In this document: piece after piece, positions 1 to 10,094 of the stretch
Layout of the letters: the number at the start of each line of letters is the position of its first letter
Position numbering within the stretch: the stretch's first letter is position 1
Source of the DNA: Acanthaster planci
Lineage: Eukaryota; Echinodermata; Asteroidea; Valvatida; Acanthasteridae
DNA: 48,459 nucleotides
Direction of reading: 5' to 3'
NCBI RefSeq assembly: GCF_001949145.1
Contig: NW_019091523.1
Coordinates: forward strand, 1-48,459
Program-made: the position numbers and the translations under genes
Notes under the pieces: model-generated
Databases searched by the model: none
The model's input: only the letters and a program-made list of their open reading frames with translations
Told to the model about the DNA's origin: nothing

Positions 1-340
1 CGACCTGTGACACTGTATGCCATGTCCTTGCAGAAAATGAACTTCTTGCCAGTGTGGGCTTTTTCAAGTTGTTCTTTTACCCACTTGTAGGTGGGTAGTC
101 GACGGTCTCAGCCACCCCTGGAACTGTCTCCCTTAATGCAGCCTCGGCGGTATCGCCAGTGTGATCAAAATTACTGTCAGGACCCAGGTGGTGAGCGGCA
201 TTGAACGGCTCACAAAAAACTTGAGCGTCTTGGACAAAGCTCAGGCACTTGGTCACGGCCGTGGAAACTGAGCGAGGGGTAGTCCACATCATCAGTCGAA
301 CCTGCTGCTCATGAGGAGGAGACTTCTTGCACTCTGTCAT
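1..340 (-). pseudogene. Sulfotransferase-like gene, frameshifted 5' part, runs off the window edge
   Basis: This is a second copy of the N-terminal part of the intact gene at 7667-8566. It starts at an ATG complementary to 338-340 and keeps the predicted PAPS-binding loop (TTPRSVST) and most residues of the intact copy up to its Gly-Val-Ala-Glu-Thr-Val. At 94-99 the copy has 6 bases where the intact gene has 19 (net loss of 13), which shifts the frame and soon gives a stop. The continuation towards base 1 (the Lys-Trp-Val-Lys-Glu-Gln stretch) is still well conserved but in another frame. The rest of the gene lies outside the window. An assembly error or an allelic variant could mimic this; a recent pseudogene is the simplest reading. 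Confidence 0.8.
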
Positions 341-1465
341 CTGTTAAAAAACAATTGGCCCCCTTTTTTAAAACAGTGACAGTCACGTCTCAGACGAAGA
401 CAAATGAAAATTAAGCGATATTTATTAACCAGTTGACGTCTTTCCAAAGTGGAATATCACACACAGACACACACCAGAAGTGTGTGTTTGCCTGCAACTG
501 CATGGGACCCCCTATTGTTCCTCTTTTGTTTGCACTTCAACTTTTTAGAAGACCACCCACATGTTTTGTACAAAGTTGTCAATCGGGGACCCTCTGTCAA
601 TCTGGGACCTTATTGTCCTCTGTTGTTCAGGGTCCCCAATTGAATTCAGATACAAACTCACACACACCCCCACACGTTACAGCAGCTGAGGTATAAGTGG
701 TCTGTATATAAACTGAAACTGCTTGTCCTAGCAGTTACGTGACCAAGTATATCGTGGTAATACGTCTTTCAGAGAAATCAATTTATAGAAGGACGTTTTT
801 CAGAGAAACAATTATAAGGGAAAGAAGTCTTTCCAAGATATGATACCCAAGGAAGACGTCTTTCCAATACAACATCTGAGAAAGACGTTTTGTCAGGGAA
901 AGATGTCGGAAAGGTGTCCATAGTCCGTCTTGACAAGAAAATATATTTTGGAAACGTGGAAACTCGGATGGTCACTTTAAGCTTCCGTACATTACCATGA
1001 TTTTTCCGATAAAATTGGCTCACGGATGTAATACACTAAATGTTACACCCCCTAGAAAAACTGACCGTCATGATGCGCCATGGACACGAGCACACCGTTT
1101 CCTTAAGAAAAGAACCTTTTGTTTCTCAATCGATTACAAATATAGAATTTAAATAGTTGAGTATTTTGGCAAAAACAATTTCCAAGTCTATACAGGACTC
1201 CCTTAACACACTTTGAGTACTACACCCATTGTTATAATGGTAGCAAGTGTTTTTCACAAGAGGGACGACGAGGCATATGTTCTATTTGCTACGCGGAAAC
1301 AAAATTTTTTAATTGAGCGGCTTGATTTTAAATGAATTAAAGCCAGCTATTGTTTTTTCCAAGTCCCTATAAACATGTCAAACCTTATTAACGATCTATA
1401 CCGCATCACGTTTGTGACTGACGGCTAAGATAACCGACAAAGAACGAGTGCTTCGGGCGACTTGT
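341..1465. repeat. 5' flank of the frameshifted ST copy, paralogous to 8567-9480
   Basis: Blocks in this stretch match the flank of the intact sulfotransferase-like gene in the same order and orientation: a block near 1080-1110 containing GGACACGAGCA, a block near 1170-1290 with ACAATTTCCAAGTCTA and GGGACGACGAGGCATA, and one near 1395-1430 with CATCACGTTTGTGACTGACG. Spacing differs by many small indels. So the gene and more than 1 kb of upstream DNA were duplicated together. No coding region is seen. The part at 760-930 contains several degenerate copies of a GACGTCTTTCC-like word. Confidence 0.7.
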
Positions 1466-1869
1466 CCTTATCTCTAAGACCAGACTGAGTTCTGATTTTT
1501 AATCATTCATAAAGGAAACTTGGAAAGGAAATGAAAGGTTATCAAACCATTTGAGGGTAAAAGTACATTTTTTTAGACTGTGATGATATGAAATGCCATT
1601 CAAAATGCCCATTGTAACTTAAAAGTGAAAGCCCCCCCCAAATATTTGTCATAAATTCTGTGGCTTGTAAATTGTACATTTCAAAGACAAGCCAAAGAAA
1701 CCTTTGCTTGGCTGCCATCTTAGGGGTAGGTGTTGAAAATACTTCGCTTTTATCAATATGCAGGTTACTCATTTTGCATCTCTTTGCAGTCACTAATGCT
1801 ACATAACGATATCGTTCACTACTGTTAACCTCTAATGTTATATTAGAGTTATATATGGTTACAATGTAT

Positions 1870-2045
1870 CATGTACAGGGGTCTTGTGAGCCAAAAAGTG
1901 GCCAGTCGGTCTCCGTATACTCGAGTGCTAAGCCAGTTACATATAGGATGACGGTGTCTGTGGCCTATCTTCTTCCATATAATTCGGTGAGCTCCTTCCT
2001 AAGTATGATTTGATGAGTTCTGAACTAAGAAATTTAAAAGAAGAT
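1870..2045. repeat. Paralogous intergenic block (partner near 14600-14690)
   Basis: Sequence around 1945-2030 (for example TGACGGTGTC, then CTTCTTCCATATAATTCGGTG and a GATGAG block) is related to 14630-14680. It appears to be the continuation of the duplicated intergenic segment that follows the ST copies. No gene is seen here. Confidence 0.4.
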
Positions 2046-2660
2046 CTACAACATAATGACGTATTGCACTGTTTACCGCAGTGCATTGTGGGTGAAAGGT
2101 GGGGATGTTGCAGGAACGTGTGGACCTGACACGTTATGTGTAACGTATACTAGGCTATATGGCGTGTGTATCGACCTGACACGAAAAAAAAAATTAAAAA
2201 ATTCCCGATTATCGTCCGAAATGGTCCATATGAACTGCTATGTTCCATTGTGTCTTGTCCATGGGAAAATCGTTGGATCCGGTACATTGTAAGTTTTGTC
2301 TCCGCCTACAAAATGTAGACTGCATACCGTCCACTTGGACTTCGCTTTGATGGCCTTATTTCTCACGGAACTTATCCAAATCTGTCGCCTCCTGCGGTCC
2401 CGTGGAAGTTAAAAAAAACGCAGCTCTGGCGTTCGTTGAGTGCTTGATAAACACAATGGAACACAGCAGTTAACATGAACCGTTTCGGATGATAATCGGG
2501 ATTTTTAAATTGTTTTCTCTTTTTTTCGTGTCAGGTCGATACACACGCCATATAGTATACGTTACACATAACGTGTCACATCAACGCGTTTCTGCAACAT
2601 CCCCACCTTTCACCCTCAATGCACGGCGGTAAACAATGCATTACGTCATTATGTTATAGG
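2046..2660. mobile_element. Foldback (long terminal inverted repeat) DNA element, about 610 bp
   Basis: The left arm, about 2050-2262, is repeated in inverse complement at about 2447-2655. Both arms run AACATAATGACGTA..., a GTTTACCGC block, GTGAAAGGTGGGGATGTTGCA, ACGTTATGTGTAACGTATAC, GTGTGTATCGACCTGACACGAAA and CCATTGTGT. Arms are about 210 bp, divided by a loop of about 180 bp without coding capacity. The related stretch in the second ST unit (about 14690-14750) lacks the element, so it is an insertion. Terminal boundaries and target duplication are not certain. Confidence 0.85.
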
Positions 2661-2739
2661 TATATTTACGTATGTTTTCCCTTCATTTGTTAGTTCACGG
2701 GACAGATAAGTGTGCCCCCCAACACATTGTTTTGTGCTC

Positions 2740-2875
2740 TGATGTAGTGGCGTAAATTTTTGACGGGTATTGGGGGTGGGGTAGGGATGGGGGTGGAGAA
2801 ATGGGGGGGGGGATGACATGAAAATGTGAAANTGAAAAGTGGGGGGGGGGCACAACATGACTCTATTTAGTGGGA
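2740..2875. repeat. G-rich low-complexity tract
   Basis: Runs of G interrupted by T, A or AT (for example GGGGGTGGGG and two runs of nine or more G), with one ambiguous base at 2832. It belongs to a dispersed family whose members (13296-13520, 32389-32755) carry the complementary C-rich tract. Run lengths may be unreliable in the assembly. Confidence 0.6.
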
Positions 2876-2899
2876 GATATTCATGATATCAATGTACAT

Positions 2900-3140
2900 T
2901 CTATAATATGTATTCAGAATGCAGTATTTATGGCTGTTAAAATTTTATTCCCTGTTTGAGTGATACTGAATATATTTTAGTCGTTAAAAGTCTGAAGAAT
3001 TATTCACAATCAAACTTAAATTTTTTGCTCACCGCAACAGGGGGGGGCATGATTCAAAGCCCATCCCACACTCTCAAAAAGTGGAGAGCTTTATACCCCC
3101 ATCCCAAGGGATTCGCGCCCATGCTAATGCATGTGAAGTT
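2900..3140. repeat. Dispersed repeat, inverse copy at about 32389-32560
   Basis: The block with ATTTTAGTCGTTAAAAGTCTGAA, TTGCTCACCGCAACAGG, GATTCAAAGCCC and the C-rich run followed by TTCGCGCCC is matched in reverse complement at 32389-32560. No coding potential is seen. Confidence 0.55.
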
Positions 3141-3279
3141 TGTTTCAATGATTTAATGCAGAGTTGTGTAACTGATACTCTGAATAGGTGCCCTGATCAT
3201 ACCATACACCAATGATGATCCGCACATGACCCAGTGTATATCCACCATCGTCCCAATTATCCAAGGTGAGTCAGCGCCG

Positions 3280-3430
3280 CACACAGTAATTACATGTGGG
3301 TAAATGGCAAAACGGTGGTGACCGGAACAATTATGGCATATGATTAAAAAAAATATTCTTTGCCATGAAAATAAACAGTGATTTATCCATTATCATTTCA
3401 TCAGCTGCCTAATCAGTGTCTGAAAGGAAA
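3280..3430. repeat. Paralogous intergenic block (partner 15000-15140)
   Basis: Words such as AACGGTGGTGACCG, TCCATTATCATTTCATC and AGCTGCCTAAT correspond to AATGGTGGTGACCG, TCCGTTATCATCTCCATC and TGCTGCCTGAT at 15000-15140. Together with 2666-2746 versus 14747-14826 this shows the same ancestral intergenic segment next to two ST units. Confidence 0.55.
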
Positions 3431-3525
3431 AAAAAGCAAGCCTTTTTGTTGAATTTTTTAAAACTCCCATTTCATTTTGTAATAAACGACTAACATTTGT
3501 CACGTAGGCTTGCTTCCTAAAAAAA

Positions 3526-3699
3526 TCTGGGCGATTCGCAAAAGTGCGCCTCGGAGAGTTTGCACCTCGTTGACCAGTCACAGTGCACGAAATCTGTCGA
3601 TCCTTTCCAAACGCGCGTTGGGTCGACAGTTTTCGCCCATTATAATTGGGCAATGAGTTGCAAACTCTTGGAGGCGCACTATTGTGCATCGCCAGTATT
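3526..3699. mobile_element. Small foldback MITE, about 174 bp, copy 1
   Basis: Nearly the whole element is an imperfect inverted repeat. The left end (CTGGGCGATTCGCAAAAGTG, then GCGCCTC and AGAGTTTGCA) is mirrored by the right end (TGCAAACTCTT, GGCGCACTATTGTGCATCGC). A second member lies at 33587-33758. No coding capacity. Confidence 0.75.
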
Positions 3700-3759
3700 C
3701 GACTACGTCATTAAAAGCAGCTGTACAAGATTAAAATCTTCAAAAAATGCTAAAGCGTG

Positions 3760-5320
3760 AAAGACTTGCCTTTTGACACTAACACTCAACACACTGTTAT
3801 GTGATGAGAACAAATCACAATTGAAAAAAATAGAAACCAGTATCAACATTTCGGACAGTCTGTACTCTGCTGTCAAATGAGAACTTGTTGAAACTTCAAA
3901 TGGAAAGCGAACAAAACAATGGTTAGTGTCAAAGGGATGTGTACATGTGAATCAGAACCTTTGCCTTTGCTTCCAAACACTTTCCATAATTCTCTTTGTT
4001 TCCATTTTATATTTCAATTAATATGAAATATTTGTTCTGGTATTCAAGGTGGAGTACAAAAACTAGTATTATTGTATAACACTCCAATACAAAGTTCGTC
4101 TTTATACTGCTACCAAATGCAATGGGACATAAAGTTGCATTTTTGAGGCAAAACATAACACAAACCCTGATTGATCTTTTTGCAAAAATGGCCGCCAGTA
4201 TAAATGGGTCATATAAAAAAGGTCTATCTGACTGCGTATCCGCAGCTGCACAAGTACAATGAACTTCAATGGCATTTTGGCAGTATAGCATTTGGTTTCT
4301 TCAAACAAAATCTGGAAAGATGTTATAAGAACTTATTTCCAACAGATCAACAGGTTCAACCCATAGTGTCGACTCATAGTGTTGGTGTTACGTGAGGCAT
4401 ACATTAACGCCTCTTTATTCTTGTACATACACGAGCCAAAGCCGCCACTTAAACATTACTTTGTAAAATCCTGAAAAAATAACAGCATTTGAGAGTACAA
4501 ATAACGATATTTCAAATTAAAAAACTGAAAATTCTGAAATAAAATACATGTAATTAAATTTAATACTGTGATAGCCCTAAAGAGCTTTGACAACATCGAT
4601 CTTTTCAGAAGGTTCAATTGTATTGAAAATAGAAACAAATACTGTATGATCTTTATGCTGACAAAATAATAGGGGCGGTAAATTGCCCTATTTCTGTCTG
4701 GTACTTTTGTTTCTGAGTCAGGGTGTTTTTCTACAGTCCTCGTGTGTAATGGGGAATTACTTATTGGCACAATTCTTTTAAAAAAGTGATACGACTATTG
4801 CTTTCTTTCAAAGCTAACAGAATATTTGATGATGACAACCGCCAGTACGTTGCATTCATAGCCAATGGTAGTATGGTATGCTTTTTTAACATCAGAACCC
4901 AAATGCAAGTCCATTATCCTTCGGGGCCGAGGATGAGATTTACCAGCCAAGGGTTGCAATGACTTCTACATACAAGCGTTGTCGCCATGTAGTTTAGTTT
5001 AACACATCGGAATACAAATTGCCATTTTTGTTCAGTTATCTTACCTTACAAGCCGAGGTACTACTCAAGGGCCGATTTTATCGAGTAGTTGTGTGTACTG
5101 AACATACATGAACATGTACAGTATCGTTTAAGGTTGTGTGTACTGGTGCGTGACAGTCATATGATACGGTATTGAAATCACATTAAAAGGCTAGCGTTTA
5201 TACTGGCCTTGACTGCTTCAATGTAATGTTTAACCATTTCGTAAAACTGAATGAAAGGAAAATGCTCTGTGTATTCTGCATAAATATCCCATTCACTGTC
5301 GAGAACGTAAGGCCTCACCA
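3760..5320. other. Gene-free stretch
   Basis: AT-rich DNA with only short overlapping open frames on both strands and no protein family I recognise. No inverted or tandem structure stands out. Confidence 0.5.
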
Positions 5321-5930
5321 AAAAAGTCTTTGGTTCTAGTCAGGAACTGTCGCCAAAAGTGGTGCAGCGACGCAGCTTTTTGTCTTACCCTCACTTGGTT
5401 TTTAGTGGGGGAAATTATCTACGTATAACACGCGATGTCCACCGCAACTGCATGCACACGTAACGCCAGCCGCTAGCAACACTAAAATAGCCTGCTCCCG
5501 CACTTTTTACTATTCAAAAGCGTTTTCAGTTTGACATGCTACATATCCTTTTAAACATTAAAAAGTGAGGGGCCCCAGTCTATTTTGGTATTAAGATACA
5601 GAAATGACGTCATCTGAAAAAGAGTGCCCGACTAAATGCAGGCCTATGGGAACTGGAGGGACTCTTTTACTGTACATATTACTCAACCTTACCCCGTCAA
5701 AAAAGTTAATATTACGCAGAAGCAAGATTCCAGTTGATTGAGAGAGTGTGGCAGCTTTTGAACATCTCTTTTATATCCAATAAAAAACTTTTTAATTTTG
5801 CCCATGCGCAATTCTACGGCGACGAGCGCGACGACCAGAAACCGGAAACTTTTTTGGCTTGGGCCAAGAAAAAAAGACTCCGGTTTCTGGTCATGGGCTT
5901 GGTCCAAAAGTGGTGCAGTGACGCGTTTTT
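5320..5930. repeat. Dispersed element, copy 1 of a tandem pair (partner about 6350-6900)
   Basis: Order and content match 6350-6900: GCAACACTAAAATAG, AGATACAGAAATGACGTCATCTG, TACATATTACTCAA, TTACGCAGAAGCA, and finally GACGAGCGCGACGACCAGAA next to GACGCGCGCGGTGACCAGAA. A 21-bp direct repeat (5353-5373 and 5904-5924, one mismatch) brackets this copy and could be a terminal or target repeat. No coding region is recognised. Confidence 0.6.
5833..5892. repeat. 60-bp hairpin (two 30-base arms, almost no loop)
   Basis: The arms read GACCAGAAACCGGA, then CTTTTTT and a CTTGG block, and mirror each other almost to the centre. It sits at one end of the dispersed element. The word GACCAGAAACCGGA recurs at about 6881-6894, suggesting that the hairpin is a head-to-head junction of two element ends. 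Confidence 0.7.
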
Positions 5931-6349
5931 TCCCCTCTTTTTTCCCTCAGACGTGATGTACATGCACACATACTTTAGAGCACATGGCCTTGTTACTATG
6001 AGAAGTGTGAATTAACAACTTTGAATTAATAAAATATGACGAGAGGCAATGGTTTCAGTCACCTCACGAAAATAAGAGGCGTCTATTCTTATCAAGATTG
6101 AGCTTGAATGCAGTAGCACAACCATGGCAAAATTAAATGTGAAAATAACTGTTCAGCTCCAGTTTCCGGTTTTAAATGAAATTCTCATGAGGTAGCGGTA
6201 TATGACATTCTTTGCACATTGTTTTCTGCTGTAGATTAGAGGACACAAGTTGCATATAAAATATTCAGAAAAAATTCAGCTCAGAAATAAAATCTCCTCT
6301 CACTTTAACCTACATTTGTTCCTGACGATTGTGACGATGCATGAGTTGT

Positions 6350-6900
6350 TACATGTATGGTTGTCATAACGATGCCCATCGTCAGTAAATGCACTGCATG
6401 TGTATGTACCGCTACTGCCTCAACGACACTGAAATAGGCTGGCCCTCACGGTTTGTTGCTTAAAAACCTTTTTAATTTGTACTCGTAAGCAGGACGCAAG
6501 ACCACTTCGTTGTTCGGTTCACAGACGTGGGCCTGATGGGTTCGAATCAGTTGGCTACGGCTGGAAATTACACCGAGTACTTGGCAGCATCCTCGGCCAG
6601 TACCCATAGAATCATGCATAATATCAAGCCACAGCCAACTGATTCGGACACGGCTTTCGTGTAAAGATACACGAATGACGTCATCTGATAAGAGTGCCGG
6701 ATTGAAATGTATTGAGGCCTAGGGGGTTTCCTTTACCGTACATATTACTCAATCCCACCCATCAATAACACGTTAAAAATTACGCTGTAGCAGAATTCCT
6801 GCTGATCAAGTAAGTTTGGCGGCTTTTGGAAATCAATTATGCAGAATAAAATACTTCTTTATTTCGCAGACGCGCGCGGTGACCAGAAACCGGAGACGAG
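6350..6900. repeat. Dispersed element, copy 2
   Basis: Partner of 5320-5930. It holds an inverted repeat of its own at 6544-6646: GAATCAGTTGGCT at the left and AGCCAACTGATTC at the right, with further pairing inside. No gene is seen. Confidence 0.55.
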
Positions 6901-7660
6901 GGGGAGCTTTATTGTTCAATTTTGTCGCAGTTAATCTATATGATAGCGGATGTGCAATACAGGCTATGCGTGGAAAGCACAGGTCTCCAAACCATTAGAT
7001 ACCAACTATTTTAGAGTCCCGCAGCCGTCAGTGTCATGTCACCAACAACGGGGAACGAATTCCTCCCGTTTCCGAAATATCCCGAAACAGACCGAGATTT
7101 TCCGAACCTGTTTTGTTGATTGACAAGCACTTTTCGTCAATATCTGCACTGAATACTAACTGCGCACGTGAAAATTGCTTCTCATAACAGGTGTCTTCAC
7201 ATGCATCACAATTTGGAAACAAAGGTTCTCATTTTTCTAAGTATTTTTGGCAGACTGGTCTCCACCTTTTCATCGAATTTGATCATGCTGTTTGAAAACT
7301 AAGGGACAAGCACTTGCTGCATCTCAGTGAAGATAAAAGAGTCGTCCCAGATATTTACCGACGATACTTTACTTTCGTTGACGACTCTACCTACCGTTTC
7401 TGACACATCAGAGAAGCAGCCCAAAATACTAACATGGACTGGGCATCCGGGCAGCACAAGATGTCGATCGCTGTACATCAAGCACCAACTGGCCAAATGG
7501 ACACTTTGCTTCAATTGATTATTTTTTACAACACATTCGTATTAAAATAATTATCATTACCACTTCCGTACAAAAAGATAAATTCACATTGATGGAAAAT
7601 ATTAATATTTTGTAAGCAACACAACACTTAAGGAGAACAGAACATCCCGTCAGTAGTGGA
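6900..7660. other. Gene-free stretch downstream of the intact ST gene
   Basis: Two loosely similar segments (about 7050-7150 and 7340-7440) encode, on the minus strand, alike short words (Leu-Gly-Leu-Phe-Arg-Asp-Ile-Ser-Glu-Thr and Leu-Gly-Cys-Phe-Ser-Asp-Val-Ser-Glu-Thr). They are not a family I recognise and are probably repeat-derived. The 3' UTR of the ST gene should fall within the last few hundred bases before 7667. Confidence 0.35.
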
Positions 7661-7666
7661 GAAACG

Positions 7667-8566
7667 TTAGCTTTCAGCCGGTGTCAAACGCTGTGTATAC
7701 AGCTTCTTATAGTACGGCATAGCGGCATCAACACAGCGGATGAGGTCAGCGGAGAGGGAGGCGCGATTAGGCATGCCAGAGGGCTTCAGGAAGCACTTGC
7801 TCTCAAAAGCGGTCTTGTAATAATGCCCCTCCTGGTTAAGGATCAGGAATTCCTTCGAGATGACCCATTCTTGTGCAATGGCATTCCCTGCCTCCCAACT
7901 CAGAAGGTTCTCTTCAAATGGAAGGCCAATGACATTGAAGAGTGCCAACAGGATGCCTCTAGGATCTTGAAGAAGATCATCGGTGTCAATTACGATTACC
8001 TCTTGATCGGCCTCCTTTAGGTACACCATTAAATCACTCATATCTTTGTAGCCCTGATTTTTGGGAAACAGTACTTCGGGTAGCTTATCCAGTTCGTACT
8101 TGTCGAGTGGTACACCCACATTAAGCTGGAACACCTTCTTCCAAGAAGGGAAGACCTTCAGAGGATGGCGAATCAGGAACAGGTGCTTGTAGTCCTTCGG
8201 GAGGAACTCAAAGTGACCTGTGACACTGTATGCCATGTCCTTGCAGAAAATGAACTTCTTACCAGTGTGGGCTTTTTCAAGTTGTTCTTTTACCCACTTG
8301 TAGGTGCACTGTGACGAATCAAAGCCGACGGTCTCAGCCACCCCTGGAACTGTCTCCCTTAATGCAGCCTCGGCGGTATCGCCAGTGTGATCAAAATTAC
8401 TGTCAGGACCCACATGGTGAGCGGCAGTGAACGGTTCACACAAAACTTGAGCGTCTTGGACAAAGCTCAGGCACTTGGTCACGGCCGTGGAAACTGAGCG
8501 AGGGGTAGTCCACATCATCAGTCGAACCTGCTGCTCATGAAGAGGAGACTTTTTCCACACTGCCAT
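7667..8566 (-). CDS. Sulfotransferase-like P-loop protein, 299 aa, uninterrupted frame
   Basis: Predicted to transfer sulfate from PAPS, or at least to bind a phospho-adenosine nucleotide; the acceptor is unknown. Near the N-terminus lies MMWTTPRSVSTAVTK (residues 17-31), which fits the 5'-phosphosulfate loop. Residues 131-145 (LIRHPLKVFPSWKKV) fit the 3'-phosphate site with Arg133 and Ser141. A Trp-Glu-Ala-Gly segment near residue 225 is shared with the other copies. Length suits a soluble sulfotransferase (about 290 residues); no signal peptide or membrane span is seen. The family resembles the group whose conserved N-terminus reads W(T/S)xPRS(V)ST, found in bacteria and invertebrates, more than the classic cytosolic SULT1 type. 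The start codon directly follows TTTTAACAG, which looks like a splice acceptor, so an upstream non-coding exon is likely. The coding exon itself has no intron. Catalytic activity is inference. Confidence 0.85.
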   Translation of the reverse strand: MAVWKKSPLHEQQVRLMMWTTPRSVSTAVTKCLSFVQDAQVLCEPFTAAHHVGPDSNFDHTGDTAEAALRETVPGVAETVGFDSSQCTYKWVKEQLEKAHTGKKFIFCKDMAYSVTGHFEFLPKDYKHLFLIRHPLKVFPSWKKVFQLNVGVPLDKYELDKLPEVLFPKNQGYKDMSDLMVYLKEADQEVIVIDTDDLLQDPRGILLALFNVIGLPFEENLLSWEAGNAIAQEWVISKEFLILNQEGHYYKTAFESKCFLKPSGMPNRASLSADLIRCVDAAMPYYKKLYTQRLTPAES

Positions 8567-9480
8567 CTGTTAAAATAATCAACAACTATTATTAAAAACA
8601 GTGACACTGACGTCTCTGAATGACCAAACGGCAATTTTATTAACAGTCACTGGAGCCTCGTGTACACAATGTTCTTTCCAAGCTTCAGCACTTGGGTCAC
8701 TTTGTCTTCCTGCAGGGCCTAGGTCATGACTCCAACATTCCTTTACCAGTGGGAACATGGGAATTTAAGGAATCTCATATCAAGTATTAAAGCAATCTGG
8801 TCGTGGGTTTTGTTTTGAAATCATTTTGAATTGGGATGTCGTTGCGAGATTTCCCAATAAGACACGACTGTTTTAATCTTTCCCCATGTCTTCTTTTCTC
8901 CATACCCTTTAATTTTTTCATTCTTGCCTTTTCTCTTCTTGCACTTTCTCTCAGCACCATGATTTTGAAGATAAAATGGACCCACACTGCATGTTACGCC
9001 CCAGAAAAACGAACCTTCACAATGCACCACGGACACGAGCATCCTCATTCCTGCAAGGTTTCGGGCTCCAAGTTATAGTTTCAGGAAGAAAATTTTGCTT
9101 TTCTCAATCAGTTGCAAACATACATTGGAAATCTTTTTTTNCCTAACTTTTATTCACATAGTTGAGCAGTTTGGCAAAACAATTTCCAAGTCTACAGGAA
9201 TTTCTTAACACACTTGGAGTTATACACCCATTGTTGTAATGGTAGCCATGCATTCCTCATAGTGGGACGACGAGGCATACCTACTATTTGCTTTTCAACG
9301 TGGAATTTTTCCAAAATATAAATTATTTTACTGGCTTGATTTACAAGTGGATAACGGCCACATATTGTTTTTGCCAAGTCGTAAGACATGTCGAAACCTT
9401 AATGACGATCTATACAGCATCACGTTTGTGACTGACGGCTAAGATGACTGGCAAAAGGCGAGTGACGAGTGACGAGTGTT
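8567..9480. repeat. 5' flank of the intact ST gene, paralogous to 341-1465
   Basis: Holds the same ordered blocks as 341-1465 and presumably the promoter or first non-coding exon, but no TATA box or other element can be singled out. One ambiguous base lies at 9141. A short GTGACGA triplication lies at about 9460-9480. Confidence 0.65.
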
Positions 9481-9960
9481 CTGTTTGGGTGAGATCGCCC
9501 ACGTGGGATGTGGATCTGTGTTCGAAAGGAGCGTCCTGATCGTCAGTCTTATATTGTCCAATGAGTAGCTTCCTATTGTGTCATGTTCATTGTTGTATTA
9601 GTAATTGCCAATTAGTTCTTATTGAATTTTGATATTTTTGAAATGTTAGTGTGAGTTAACCGAATTAAATTCCTATTAATTCGAACTGTACATCCTACCT
9701 AAACCAACTATTTAATTTTTTTTATATTATTCTGTCGAAGCGGTTTGGAAGACTTGGGGATTTCCATAAATAGACAAACCCTGCGACACAATTAAAAGGC
9801 GAGTGGGCTATAAAAGTTGACCACTTCAATTCAAAGTAAAAATTTGACTTTTAATGTAAGGAGTAAATGTAAGGATTCTTGTTGTTTAAAAATTTACAAT
9901 ATGTTTGGAATTATTAAAATCGTGATTTTATAACCGTAACTTTTTTCCTTTAAAGAAACT
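9481..9960. other. Gene-free AT-rich stretch
   Basis: No reading frame, repeat or motif that I can support. Confidence 0.4.
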
Positions 9961-10094
9961 GGCCTAAAACCACCCCTTTTTTTACTTTATTTCACCCAAT
10001 ATTGAGTTTTCCTGAGAAAAGGACACGGCCCAAAACCACCCCTCTTTTTTTACTTTATTTCACCCAATATTGAGTTTTCCTGAGAAAGGGACAC
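9961..10094. repeat. Tandem duplication, 2 x about 67 bp
   Basis: Two adjacent units, 9961-10026 and 10027-10094. Each runs from GGCC(T/C)AAAACCACCCC through TTTATTTCACCCAATATTGAG to GAGAAA(A/G)GGACAC. They differ at a few bases and by two positions in length, so this is a recent duplication. Confidence 0.9.

Noticed and set aside
770-930. Degenerate GACGTCTTTCC-like words
   Set aside because: Spacing is irregular and the words are too degenerate to call a tandem array or an LTR.
6530-6550. GGGTTCGAATC resembling a tRNA T-arm
   Set aside because: No D-arm, anticodon arm or acceptor stem fits around it; the site is the edge of an inverted repeat.
9961-10094. Possible CRISPR-like array
   Set aside because: Just two adjacent units without spacers, in a eukaryotic genome; a simple tandem duplication.
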